A stretch of DNA of 64,000 nucleotides from Gallibacter intestinalis (GCF_014982745.1 NZ_JADCKA010000001.1:237360-301359); one strand, 5' to 3'. Counted from the stretch's first letter, positions 53,480 to 61,501 are shown. Translations and numbers: made by a program. The notes: generated by a model from the letters alone, not told the origin.

Positions 53480-54079
53480 ATGATTACACCTGCAGATATT
53501 CAGAACAAGGAATTCACTAAAGGCTTCAGAGGATATGATGAAGAAGAAGTAGATATGTTTCTGGATCTTATAACTTTGGATCTGGAAAAACTGATGAAGG
53601 AAAACCTTAATCTTAAAGCACAGATTGCTACTCTCAAAAAGGATCAGGACTCTATCGGCGGCAGTGACCTTACTGTAAAGGAAACCCTTGAGACTGCTAA
53701 GAGAATTATGGATGATTTGGCAGTAAGCTCTGAAAAGAGAGCTAAGGTTTTGGTTGAAAACGCCGAAATGGATGCGGCTATCATAATTAAAGATGCTAAG
53801 ATGAAGGCAGAACAGGTGGCAGCAGAAAGCTCACAGCTGACAAGAAGCTATGAAGAGTTCAAAAGAGAGTATAAGAACCTGCTGACAAAGCATCTTGAGG
53901 AATTTGAAAGCATCTCGGCAAATATCGATATCGACGGACTTAATTCTCTTATCGAGGAAAGCAAAAATGCAAAATCCGATGTGGATGCTACATCTGAACT
54001 TGAAAAGACAATCATCAGAGATTCTCAGGACAGCGATGATGACGACAGAAAAACAGTAGTCAACATCAAATACGAATAA
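53480..54079 (+). CDS. divIVA: cell division initiation/polarity protein DivIVA
   Basis: A 199-residue coiled-coil protein that marks negatively curved membrane. The conserved N-terminus reads MITPADIQNKEFTKGFRGYD followed by an EEEVDMFLD-type segment. A coiled coil covers about 27-60 and another 75-150. The acidic C-terminal tail (Ser/Asp-rich) is variable. GGAGG lies in the sepF stop region. It is followed by the hairpin in front of lspA. Confidence 0.95.
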   Translation: MITPADIQNKEFTKGFRGYDEEEVDMFLDLITLDLEKLMKENLNLKAQIATLKKDQDSIGGSDLTVKETLETAKRIMDDLAVSSEKRAKVLVENAEMDAAIIIKDAKMKAEQVAAESSQLTRSYEEFKREYKNLLTKHLEEFESISANIDIDGLNSLIEESKNAKSDVDATSELEKTIIRDSQDSDDDDRKTVVNIKYE

Positions 54080-54092
54080 ACTAAAATATAAA

Positions 54093-54125
54093 GGGAGGCG
54101 GGGCACTTGATGCCCCGTAGTTTTT
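54093..54125 (+). promoter_or_regulatory. SD plus hairpin bridging to the lspA start
   Basis: GGGAGG (54093-54098) is 27 nt from the lspA ATG. The 19-nt hairpin CGGGGCA-CTTGA-TGCCCCG (54099-54117) fills the gap, leaving an effective 8 nt when folded. An in-frame TGA at 54108-54110 rules out an earlier start. The T5 after the stem could also terminate some transcripts. Confidence 0.65.
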
Positions 54126-54572
54126 ATGTACTATTATATTGCTTTAGCCGGGCTAATTATTATAGACCAGATTATAAAGATTGTGGTCCGTTCAACAATG
54201 AGCCTGGGACAAACAATACCTATCATAGGAGACTTGTTCAGTATTAAATATATAGAAAATACCGGAATGGCCTTCGGAATGATGTCAGGAAGCAGGCTCT
54301 TTTTAGTAATTCTTCCGATAATTGCAATGGCGATTATTTTTTTTCTATGGAAAAAATACGGTAAGAATTATCGATCTGTTTTAGGAATAGGCGTTATTAT
54401 GGTTATTGCAGGTGGGCTTTCCAATGTGTTTGACAGAGTTTTATTGGGTAGCGTTACGGATTATCTGAGTCTGAAATGGTTTGCCGTTTTCAATTTCGCA
54501 GACATATGTGCTTGTGTGGGCTGTGCATTGATAGTAATTGGCATCTGGTTTTTTGAGAAGAAGGAACGGTAA
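54126..54572 (+). CDS. lspA: lipoprotein signal peptidase
   Basis: A 148-residue aspartic signal peptidase II in the membrane that cleaves prolipoproteins. There are four transmembrane helices (about 2-20, 55-73, 80-98, 120-142). The catalytic aspartates are in GGLSNVFDRV and FNFADICACVG; the usual GN(x)xDR is SNVFDR here. The IKYIENTGMAFG loop is conserved. The start is set by an upstream in-frame stop and a hairpin-spaced SD. It is directly followed by rluD. Confidence 0.93.
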   Translation: MYYYIALAGLIIIDQIIKIVVRSTMSLGQTIPIIGDLFSIKYIENTGMAFGMMSGSRLFLVILPIIAMAIIFFLWKKYGKNYRSVLGIGVIMVIAGGLSNVFDRVLLGSVTDYLSLKWFAVFNFADICACVGCALIVIGIWFFEKKER

Positions 54573-55517
54573 ATGATAGAGGAAAAGATATTTAAAATAG
54601 ATGTGGAAAAAGAAAACGAAGGTGAGAGGATAGACTCATTTTTGGCATCAAAGATATCGGAGCGTTCTAGGAGTTTTTTTCAGAAATTGCTGGATGAGGG
54701 AATGGTGCTTGTTAACGGTAGCGTATGTGACTCCAAGAAATATAAAGTAAAAGCTTTGGATATAATTGAAGTGGAAATGCCGGAAGCAAAGGAGCCGGAT
54801 ATTATTCCGGAAGATATTTCATTGGACATCGTTTATGAAGATGATGATGTGCTTGTTATAAATAAACCGGCGGGAATGGTGGTCCATCCTGCAGCTGGAA
54901 ATTACACGGGAACACTGGTTAACGCAATAATGCATCATTGTGGAGACAGACTTTCATCTATCAATGGAGTTATAAGACCGGGCATTGTTCATCGTATAGA
55001 TAAGGATACTAGCGGGCTTCTGATGGTTGCTAAGAATGATGCAGCTCATAACAGCCTTGCACAGCAGCTAGCTGAACACAGCATCACTCGTAAATATGTG
55101 GCGATAGTATGGGATAATCTTAAAGAAAATGATGGTATTGTAGATGCTCCCATAGGACGCCATCCAAAGGATCGAAAAAAGCAGAGTGTAATGTATGATG
55201 ATACCGGTAAAAGAGCTGTCACCCATTGGAGAGTATTGGAGAGATTTGGTTCTTTTACTTTGGTCGAATGTCAGCTTGAAACGGGACGAACACATCAAAT
55301 AAGAGTACATATGGCATATATAAAGCATCCTCTTTTAGGAGATAGCGTATACGGTCCTGCAAAGTCTGCAGCAGGAGCGAAAAGGCAGATGCTTCATGCC
55401 AAAACCTTGGGATTTGTTCATCCGTCAACGGGAAAATATATAGAATTTGACAGTCAACTTCCTGAAGATTTTTCGGAAGTATTAAATAAACTGAGGAAAC
55501 AAAATGAGCAGAACTAA
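54573..55517 (+). CDS. rluD: 23S rRNA pseudouridine synthase RluD-type
   Basis: A 314-residue RluA-family pseudouridine synthase. The N-terminal S4 domain (about 14-70) has RIDSFLASKI and VNGSVCDSKKYKV. The catalytic domain shows INKPAGMVVHPA and the catalytic Asp in HRIDKDTSGLLMVAKN, then LETGRTHQIRVHM. Its placement right after lspA matches the B. subtilis ylyB position. Target uridines are inferred from the family only. Confidence 0.94.
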   Translation: MIEEKIFKIDVEKENEGERIDSFLASKISERSRSFFQKLLDEGMVLVNGSVCDSKKYKVKALDIIEVEMPEAKEPDIIPEDISLDIVYEDDDVLVINKPAGMVVHPAAGNYTGTLVNAIMHHCGDRLSSINGVIRPGIVHRIDKDTSGLLMVAKNDAAHNSLAQQLAEHSITRKYVAIVWDNLKENDGIVDAPIGRHPKDRKKQSVMYDDTGKRAVTHWRVLERFGSFTLVECQLETGRTHQIRVHMAYIKHPLLGDSVYGPAKSAAGAKRQMLHAKTLGFVHPSTGKYIEFDSQLPEDFSEVLNKLRKQNEQN

Positions 55518-56121
55518 TTTTAAACCTGGAACTTTGCTAAATCCGCTGCCTGTGGTAATGGCGGCTGTAGATGACGGTGAAGGTGGTGCAAATATAATAA
55601 CGATAGCATGGACGGGTATTGTAAATTCAAATCCGCCTATGACATATATATCCGTAAAGCCTGAAAGATATTCCTATGAGCTTTTGAAAAAAGCAGGTAA
55701 TTTTACTATAAACCTCGTTACACAGGAATTGGCAAAGGCTGCGGATTATTGTGGTGTCAGATCAGGTAAAAATGTTGATAAATGGGCTGATACAGGACTT
55801 GAGCCTGAAGCATCTGTAATGATTCCAAGCCCCGGAATAAAACAATCGCCCCTTATACTTGAATGCGAGATTAAAGAAATAAAAAAATATCCCAGCCACC
55901 ATATGTTTGTGGCGGAGATAATTAATGTAAGTGTAGCGGATGACATAGTGGATGAAAAAGGCAAAATCTGCCTTGAAGATGCCGGCCTTGTCAGTTACTG
56001 CCACGGTGAATACCTGGGAATTTCCAAAAGGTCTCTTGGCAGATTTGGTTTTTCGGTGATGAAGCCGAAGACAAGAAAACGGCTGAACAGAGAGAAAAGA
56101 GCAAAGCGTAAAAGAAAATAA
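55504..56121 (+). CDS. flavin reductase-like protein with basic tail
   Basis: A 205-residue flavin-reductase-like split-barrel protein. Conserved features are NPLPVVMAAV near the N-terminus, ITIAWTGIVNSNPPMTYISV and NFTINLV, which form the FMN pocket (about 1-165). The last 30 residues form an unusually basic tail (KPKTRKRLNREKRAKRKRK), which suggests nucleic-acid or ribosome contact and is not typical of the family as I know it. It overlaps rluD by 14 bp. Substrate is unknown. Confidence 0.85.
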   Translation: MSRTNFKPGTLLNPLPVVMAAVDDGEGGANIITIAWTGIVNSNPPMTYISVKPERYSYELLKKAGNFTINLVTQELAKAADYCGVRSGKNVDKWADTGLEPEASVMIPSPGIKQSPLILECEIKEIKKYPSHHMFVAEIINVSVADDIVDEKGKICLEDAGLVSYCHGEYLGISKRSLGRFGFSVMKPKTRKRLNREKRAKRKRK

Positions 56122-56167
56122 TTCGGTTTATTGCAGTTTATGTACTTAGGTTCCCCTTTAGAGATAA

Positions 56168-56296
56168 TTAGATATAATTGTCTTTAATGGTGATATATTC
56201 TCTGTTTTTAATATAGTTAATACAGTTATCACATATAAAACCATTCTGAAAAGGGATAATATGATATGCCCGATTACATATGCTACATCTTTTCAT
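56168..56296 (-). CDS. 42-residue zinc-ribbon micropeptide
   Basis: A small gene on the minus strand in an otherwise empty 320-bp gap. The peptide has two CxxC pairs (C4-C7 in MKRCSIC and C22-C25 in FICDNC), an evident four-cysteine zinc site, and ends in a Lys/Asn/Ile tail. AAGGAGG lies 6-7 nt before the ATG, and a promoter (56344-56372) lies about 50 bp upstream. These independent signals support a real gene. It does not match a family I can name. Zinc-ribbon micropeptides can act as adaptors or metal-responsive regulators, but no function is assigned. Confidence 0.7.
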   Translation of the reverse strand: MKRCSICNRAYHIIPFQNGFICDNCINYIKNREYITIKDNYI

Positions 56297-56343
56297 TTTG
56301 CTTCCTCCTTATTAACGGCTGCGTCATCCGTTCTGTAATGGGA

Positions 56344-56372
56344 AGTATAGAATAAAAAATTTGGCTATGCAA
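56344..56372 (-). promoter_or_regulatory. promoter of the zinc-ribbon micropeptide
   Basis: Read on the minus strand, TTGCAT (56372-56367), a 17-bp spacer and TATACT (56349-56344). Confidence 0.6.
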
Positions 56373-56440
56373 TATAGATAAAGATATAAGATAAATAAGA
56401 TACATTTAAAGATAATATATGAGATTGTTGGTGATATTTG

Positions 56441-57304
56441 ATGAACAATATGAAACAATTTACTTTAGAACGCGAAAACGGATATAAAATACAAGGGTAT
56501 AAATGGGATGTGGAAAATCCTGATAAGACAGTATGCCTTATACACGGCATAGGAGAACACGCTGGCAGATATGATAGGCTTGCTGGGGTTTTTAATGACA
56601 ACAACATCGCCGTATTTGCCATGGATTTGAGAGGTCATGGCAAGACAGATGGCAAACGGGGAGATTGTGCTCCTAGGAAATCTGTCTTGGAAGATGTCGA
56701 TGCACTTATTGATGAGATTAAAAAAGAACATCCTAATTGTCCTGTAGTTATTTACGGACACAGCATGGGAGGAAATATCGCCTTGGATTACAGAAATCGC
56801 GGCAAGTATAACGGCGATGCAGCAGGCTATGTTATTTCCGCACCGTGGGTTAAACTGGTGCGATCCGTACCTAAGCCTCTTTATGTGTTTGTGAAGGCTG
56901 CAAGAAAGCTTGCACCAACTCTTACCATCAGTTCGTCTGTTAATACATCAGTTCTTGGAAATCCTATTCATAACAAGGCTTATGAAAAGGATGAATTGGT
57001 ACATAAAAGGATATCCTTAAGATGTGCTGTTGACGGATTTGATATAGGCAATGCTCTTTATGAAGATACACATGAAATATCAGGGGAAGGACGAAAAAGG
57101 CCTATGCTTTTAATGCATGGGGACTGCGATAAAATCTGTGATATAGCAGGAAGTGACAGGATTTTTGAAAATCAAAAAGCCACCTGCGAATATATCAGGT
57201 GGCAAGGTCTTTATCATGAAATCCACAATGGAGGTCCTGATAGTGACGGTACTGAAGTTATAGAAAAGGCAGCCTCATGGATATGCAAGCTTACCACTGT
57301 TTAA
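56441..57304 (+). CDS. lysophospholipase/monoacylglycerol lipase-like hydrolase
   Basis: A 287-residue alpha/beta hydrolase of the Hydrolase_4 family. Oxyanion motif LIHGIGEHAGRYDRLA (about 33-48), DLRGHGKTDGKRG, nucleophile elbow YGHSMGGN (Ser near 107), the acid in MHGDCDKICD and the His in LYHEIHNG form the triad. There is no signal peptide, so it acts in the cytosol on lysophospholipids or monoglycerides (family inference). ATG 56441 is 6 nt after GGTGA. Its stop overlaps the stop of the convergent rqcH. Confidence 0.9.
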   Translation: MNNMKQFTLERENGYKIQGYKWDVENPDKTVCLIHGIGEHAGRYDRLAGVFNDNNIAVFAMDLRGHGKTDGKRGDCAPRKSVLEDVDALIDEIKKEHPNCPVVIYGHSMGGNIALDYRNRGKYNGDAAGYVISAPWVKLVRSVPKPLYVFVKAARKLAPTLTISSSVNTSVLGNPIHNKAYEKDELVHKRISLRCAVDGFDIGNALYEDTHEISGEGRKRPMLLMHGDCDKICDIAGSDRIFENQKATCEYIRWQGLYHEIHNGGPDSDGTEVIEKAASWICKLTTV

Positions 57305-58977
57305 TCAGCATCGTCAGGTAACTTTGGAGTTACATAAACAGTTCTGTTATCTGTAAATATAACCATACCCGGTCTTGCGCCGTTTGGCTTTTTTACATGG
57401 CGAACAAGGGTATAATCCACAGGAACATTTTCCGATTCTCTACCTTTGCTGTGATAGGCAGCAATGGCTGCAGCTTCAAAGATGGAGTTATCAGATGCTG
57501 GTTTTCCTTCTGTGAATAGTATTGTATGGGAACCGGGAATATCCTTTGTGTGAAACCACATGTCATTTTTCGACGCTTTCTTCATGGTGAGAGCGTCGTT
57601 TTCTTTATTATTACGTCCGGCCATTACGATAAAACCGTCAGAGGTCTTGTATGTGTAAGGCTGCAGCACATCTTTTTTCCTGTTCTGTTTGTGCTGCCTA
57701 CTGCGACGCCTTAAAAATCCTCCCTCTATAAGCTCTTCTCTTATTTCATCTATAGTGGCAATGCTATCTGCCGAGTTTACAAAGTTCAATACAGATTCCA
57801 GATATGATATATCACCGTCAGTGCGTGCCAGCTGATTTTTCTTTTCAACAACAGCAGTTTTTGCTTTGCTGTATTTTTTGAAATAGTTTTGCGCGTTTTT
57901 TGACGGGTGAAATCTCTTATCCAAAGGGATAGTTATCATTTCACCGGTGTAATAGTTTAAAACCGTTGCTTTTTCAGCTCCAGGTTTGATATCGTGCATA
58001 CCAGCGGTGAGAAGCTCGCCATATAACCTGTATTTTTCTGAGTTTTCTGCTTCCATAAGGTCCTCTGATAATTTTTGCTTTTTTAAATATAGCTTTTTGA
58101 GCAGTTGATTTAGATGCTTAGAAAGGTCTGCGGATTTTTGCCTTATCCTGTTGGAGACCTCTCTGTGGGAATAGTAATATTCAGCTGCGGCGCTTACTGT
58201 GTCAAAGGAAATTGAAGAAAGTCCGCGATATTGCTCTATAGTTACCACATGAAAGTCCTGGGGAGTACCGTCTTCCTTAAGGTATACTCGTATATCAGAA
58301 CCACCGGTTTTGAGTGCATCACTCCAGTTTTGCAGTTTTGACAGGGGATCTTTACATTCAAAGAGGTCCTGTGAAAGAATAGGCGAAATGCCTTCTATGG
58401 CACTTAATATATCCCTGCTGTCAGTGGCATTATCAAAAATCTGCTGGTCGACATCCTCTGGGAGAGTTTTATTTTGTGAAGGTGGGTATTCATAGAGCAT
58501 TCCAGGGAGAGTCTGTCTTGCACGGCTGACATCAACAGATACTCTTTTTATGGAATCGATAATTTTACCACTGGACATATCAACCAGGGAAAGGTTGCTG
58601 TGCTTACCCATGATCTCTACAACAAGCTTTTTGTTTTTGTCAAAGCCTAGCTCATCTCTTGTTTCAAAGATAATCTCGATAATTCTCTCTATGTTATATT
58701 GGCGGATTTCGGATATTCTACCGCCGATAAGATGCTTTCGCATAAGCATGCAGAATGCTGGTGGTTCAGTTGGATTAGTAAAATCTTCATCGGTAATATA
58801 AATGCCGGCATGATTTGTATCGGCTGAAATATAAAGTTTGTGTTTGCCTTCTTTTGTATGTATGAAAAGAACCAGCTCGTTTTTTTCCGGCTGGTAAACT
58901 TTGTCTACTTTCCCGTATGTGAGCTTATCAGCTAATTCGCTGGCCATAGCCCCTGTAACAAAACCGTCAAAAGCCAT
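57301..58977 (-). CDS. rqcH: ribosome quality control protein RqcH (NFACT family)
   Basis: A 558-residue NFACT protein (formerly fibronectin-binding protein). Bacterial RqcH binds split 50S subunits with peptidyl-tRNA and adds alanine tails. It begins MAFDGFVTGAMASELADKL. The NFACT-N domain includes HKLYISADTNHAGIYIT; a coiled coil (about 290-400) follows; the C-terminal NFACT-R domain contains DMWFHTKDIPGSHTIL. GGAAAGGAAA precedes ATG 58977. It is convergent with the lysophospholipase and divergent from yicC. Confidence 0.94.
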   Translation of the reverse strand: MAFDGFVTGAMASELADKLTYGKVDKVYQPEKNELVLFIHTKEGKHKLYISADTNHAGIYITDEDFTNPTEPPAFCMLMRKHLIGGRISEIRQYNIERIIEIIFETRDELGFDKNKKLVVEIMGKHSNLSLVDMSSGKIIDSIKRVSVDVSRARQTLPGMLYEYPPSQNKTLPEDVDQQIFDNATDSRDILSAIEGISPILSQDLFECKDPLSKLQNWSDALKTGGSDIRVYLKEDGTPQDFHVVTIEQYRGLSSISFDTVSAAAEYYYSHREVSNRIRQKSADLSKHLNQLLKKLYLKKQKLSEDLMEAENSEKYRLYGELLTAGMHDIKPGAEKATVLNYYTGEMITIPLDKRFHPSKNAQNYFKKYSKAKTAVVEKKNQLARTDGDISYLESVLNFVNSADSIATIDEIREELIEGGFLRRRSRQHKQNRKKDVLQPYTYKTSDGFIVMAGRNNKENDALTMKKASKNDMWFHTKDIPGSHTILFTEGKPASDNSIFEAAAIAAYHSKGRESENVPVDYTLVRHVKKPNGARPGMVIFTDNRTVYVTPKLPDDAD

Positions 58978-59006
58978 TTGATTTCCTTTCCGTAAAAGTT
59001 TTGCTG

Positions 59007-59015
59007 TGTTATAAT
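59007..59015 (+). promoter_or_regulatory. extended -10 promoter of yicC
   Basis: TG-T-TATAAT (59007-59015) is an extended -10 element about 49 bp before the yicC ATG. No good -35 box is visible. Confidence 0.45.
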
Positions 59016-59036
59016 ATTTAATATTATCATAAATTA

Positions 59037-59065
59037 TTGGAAAAGAAAAACGGAGCAGATTATAT
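59037..59065 (+). repeat. 29-bp exact repeat, copy 2 (yicC leader and start)
   Basis: Identical to codY 26855-26883 over 29 bp. It supplies the CGGAG ribosome-binding site and the first two bases of the yicC ATG, and even keeps the codY reading frame (EKKNGADY upstream of the Met). Confidence 0.9.
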
Positions 59066-59945
59066 GATAAAGAGTATGACAGGATTCGGCAGAGGAGAAT
59101 ATGCCGACGATAAAAGAAATGTTGTTGCGGAAATACGTTCGGTAAATCACCGTTACTGTGATATCCATGTAAAGATGCCAAGAAGATATGTCTTTGCAGA
59201 GGATAGAATTAAAAATCTTATAAAGGAAAAGGCCAGAAGAGGAAAGATTGAAGTATCCGTAATGGTCGAAAACATCGGCGATGCTGATGTAAATATCAAA
59301 CTCAACACAGCGGTGGCAAAGCAGTATTATGACAATTTAAAGCAACTGTCCGGTGAGCTTGAACTTGATGGAGAAATCACTCTTGAATATCTTTCAAGCC
59401 TTCCAGATGTTATGAAAGCCATTCCGGATGTAGAGGATGAGGAAGAAGCAGCTTCAGCTATTTTAGCTGCCGTATCTCAGGCTTTAGATGGCTTTGAAAC
59501 AATGAGAATGACAGAAGGAGCAAAGCTGGCAGAGGATTTGATTCACAGAGGAAATCTTATTAGAGACTATGTGGATTCCATTGGCCAGAGGGCGCCAAAG
59601 CTTCAGGAAATATATGCAGGAAGACTGGTGGAGAGAATAAAGGAACTTCTAGGGGATAATGTGCAGATTCCTGAAGAGAGAATTGCCATGGAAGCTGCTA
59701 TATTTGCCGATAAATCAAATATAACTGAGGAGCTGGTAAGGCTGGATAGCCACATGCTTCAGATGAAAAAGATTATAGAAAGCGATTCGCCTGAAGGTAA
59801 GAAGTTGGATTTTCTTGTTCAGGAAATGAATAGAGAGGCAAATACCATAGGCTCTAAGGCAAACGATCTTGATATTACATCCATTATGCTTGAAATAAAA
59901 AGCGAAGTGGAAAAAATCAGAGAACAGGTTCAGAATATAGAATAA
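59064..59945 (+). CDS. YicC/YloC-family endoribonuclease
   Basis: A 293-residue protein of the YicC/YloC family; members are ribonucleases linked to RNA decay. The start MIKSMTGFGRGEY is the conserved N-terminus, with VNHRYCDIHVKMPRR, and the C-terminal DUF1732 contains KLDFLVQEMNREANTIGSK (about 250-268). The SD CGGAG at 59051-59055 belongs to the codY-derived repeat. It precedes gmk and rpoZ as in other Firmicutes; remA, often between yicC and gmk, is absent. Confidence 0.92.
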   Translation: MIKSMTGFGRGEYADDKRNVVAEIRSVNHRYCDIHVKMPRRYVFAEDRIKNLIKEKARRGKIEVSVMVENIGDADVNIKLNTAVAKQYYDNLKQLSGELELDGEITLEYLSSLPDVMKAIPDVEDEEEAASAILAAVSQALDGFETMRMTEGAKLAEDLIHRGNLIRDYVDSIGQRAPKLQEIYAGRLVERIKELLGDNVQIPEERIAMEAAIFADKSNITEELVRLDSHMLQMKKIIESDSPEGKKLDFLVQEMNREANTIGSKANDLDITSIMLEIKSEVEKIREQVQNIE

Positions 59946-59948
59946 CTA

Positions 59949-59977
59949 TTGAAAAACAAAAACTGCAGTAGTATAAT
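59949..59977 (+). promoter_or_regulatory. promoter of gmk-rpoZ
   Basis: TTGAAA at 59949-59954, a 17-bp spacer and TATAAT at 59972-59977, beginning right after the yicC stop. Confidence 0.7.
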
Positions 59978-60046
59978 ATATTGCCTGATAAACAGGTTAG
60001 GACATATTATGAAAATAACCGGGCATATGAAGATAAGGGGAAACAG

Positions 60047-60658
60047 ATGACAACAGGTAAGCTGCTGGTGATATCAGGCCCTTCCGGCACCGGAAAGGGT
60101 ACAATATGTAAAAAACTCTTTGAGGATTTTGAAAACATCGTATTTTCAGTATCGATGACAACTCGAAATCCAAGAGAGGGAGAAATTCACGGACAGTCTT
60201 ATTACTTCACCGAAAAAAGTAACTTTGAAAAGATGATTAGTGAAGATGGATTTCTCGAATATGCCAAGGTTTTTGATAACTATTACGGTACACCTAAAAA
60301 GCCTGTTATAGATCAGCTATCCAAAGGAAACGATGTGCTTTTGGAAATAGATGTGCAAGGAGCCATGCAGGTGAGAGATGCTTATCCTGAGGCTGTGCTG
60401 ATTTTTATACTTCCACCTTCCTTAAAAGAGTTAAAAAACAGGATTATAAATAGGGGAAGTGAAAGTGAAGAGAGTCTTAATAAGAGACTTGGCGAGGCAA
60501 TGCACGAGATAACCTATGCCGACAAGTATGATTATGCCGTAATAAACGATGATCTTGATGAGGCTGTAAAGCAGGTCGAATCGATAATCGTTGCAGAACA
60601 TTTGAAAGTAACGCAAAATATAGCTAAAGTAATAGATAGTTACAGGAAGGAGATATGA
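60047..60658 (+). CDS. gmk: guanylate kinase
   Basis: A 203-residue kinase converting GMP to GDP, and a target of (p)ppGpp in Firmicutes. The P-loop is ISGPSGTGKGTICK (about 9-22). The GMP-binding segment is SMTTRNPREGE with HGQSYYF, and the lid has RIINRGSESEE. ATG 60047 has AAGGGGAAA upstream; an earlier in-frame start at 59981 lies close to the promoter and lacks an SD. It is followed by rpoZ after one base. Confidence 0.96.
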   Translation: MTTGKLLVISGPSGTGKGTICKKLFEDFENIVFSVSMTTRNPREGEIHGQSYYFTEKSNFEKMISEDGFLEYAKVFDNYYGTPKKPVIDQLSKGNDVLLEIDVQGAMQVRDAYPEAVLIFILPPSLKELKNRIINRGSESEESLNKRLGEAMHEITYADKYDYAVINDDLDEAVKQVESIIVAEHLKVTQNIAKVIDSYRKEI

Positions 60659-60659
60659 A

Positions 60660-60854
60660 ATGCTGTTATATCCATCAATTAACGAAATAAGAAAAAAAGC
60701 GGACAGCAGATACACATTGGTTGTACTGGCTGCAAAGAGAGCAAGAGACATCATTGACGGCAAACCTATGTTGGTTGAAGATGGAAATGTAGAAAAGCCC
60801 GTTTCGGTAGCTGCTGAAGAGATAGCTGAAGACTATATAACATACAAGAGATAA
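60660..60854 (+). CDS. rpoZ: RNA polymerase omega subunit
   Basis: A 64-residue omega subunit that assists RNA polymerase assembly. It has the family pattern MLLYPSINEIRKKADSRYTL, then VVLAAKRARDI with the conserved AxxRAR core, and VAAEEIAEDYI at the end. GGAGAT lies in the end of gmk. The terminator at 60903-60933 follows. Confidence 0.93.
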   Translation: MLLYPSINEIRKKADSRYTLVVLAAKRARDIIDGKPMLVEDGNVEKPVSVAAEEIAEDYITYKR

Positions 60855-60902
60855 CAGGCAAGAAACAACAAGACGAGTGTAAGGCGCGAATACAGACTCT
60901 AT

Positions 60903-60933
60903 AAGCATCCCGAAACGAAGGGATGCTTTTTTT
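60903..60933 (+). terminator. terminator after rpoZ
   Basis: AAGCATCCC (60903-60911) pairs with GGGATGCTT (60920-60928), ending in T7. Confidence 0.93.
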
Positions 60934-60991
60934 CATAATTATTTTTTATGTAAGTTATATTATATTAAAGAGAAAATGAAAGAGGGAGAAT

Positions 60992-61300
60992 ATGCTGTAT
61001 CTAAAAGAAAATGCAAATGTGTATCGTGTCACAAATGATGACATATTGTATCTGCAGCAGAATGGTCGTCACATAAGTATAGTGACCAGTGACAGGGAGT
61101 ATACGCTGCGAAAACACAAAATCAGAGATGTTGAAAAAATGCTTGGAGAGCGCTTTTTTAAATGTCACAGTTACCTTATTGTAAACAAAGACAAAATAAA
61201 GGAAGTGTGTAAAAATGAAGTGCTGTTTGACAGCGGTCACAGTATAGGCATGTGTTATGCAGCTGCCTTGAGATTGAGAAAATCGCTTTTAAATATCTAG
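60992..61300 (+). CDS. stand-alone LytTR DNA-binding regulator
   Basis: A 102-residue protein consisting only of a LytTR domain. Recognisable parts are the first strands with ILYLQQNGRHISIVT, the RKHKIRDVEKML helix, FFKCHSYLIVNKDKIKEV and a C-terminal RLRKSL. Response-regulator receivers and membrane domains that usually accompany LytTR are missing, so it may bind DNA constitutively or be partnered by another protein. A GAGGGAG site precedes the ATG. It is an orphan with no kinase nearby. Targets are unknown. Confidence 0.85.
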   Translation: MLYLKENANVYRVTNDDILYLQQNGRHISIVTSDREYTLRKHKIRDVEKMLGERFFKCHSYLIVNKDKIKEVCKNEVLFDSGHSIGMCYAAALRLRKSLLNI

Positions 61301-61345
61301 ATTTACAAAAATCACAGAAATTTTGCGGTTTATAGTGCTTTATGC

Positions 61346-61374
61346 TTGATAATTACAAGCGGATATGTTAATAT
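61346..61374 (+). promoter_or_regulatory. promoter of rpsB-tsf
   Basis: TTGATA at 61346-61351, a 17-bp spacer and TAATAT at 61369-61374. The expected start is near 61381. Confidence 0.75.
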
Positions 61375-61377
61375 ATC

Positions 61378-61501
61378 ACCCGGTGATGCCATTTTGGACT
61401 CACCGGGTAAATCAACACACCGCGTTACAGGTCAGGCGGTGCCTGTTAAGGCTCCTGTCTTGGAAGACGACGGTGGAAGAGTAAAACCAGGAGGAAAAAA
61501 C
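61378..61501 (+). promoter_or_regulatory. structured rpsB leader
   Basis: A leader of about 120 nt. Hairpin 1 is ACCCGGTG (61378-61385) with CACCGGGT (61401-61408), 8 perfect pairs, beginning at about +1. Hairpin 2 is CACCGC (61418-61423) with GCGGTG (61436-61441). ACAGG in its loop (61427-61431) can pair with CCTGT at 61442-61446 or 61454-61458. This is the profile of a ribosomal-protein autoregulatory leader; S2 binding is inferred. Confidence 0.55.

Noticed and set aside
61418..61446. Tight H-type pseudoknot with ACAGG pairing to the directly adjacent CCTGT
   Set aside because: The loop that must cross the first stem would have zero nucleotides, which is sterically impossible. Only the more distal partner or an alternative fold remains plausible.
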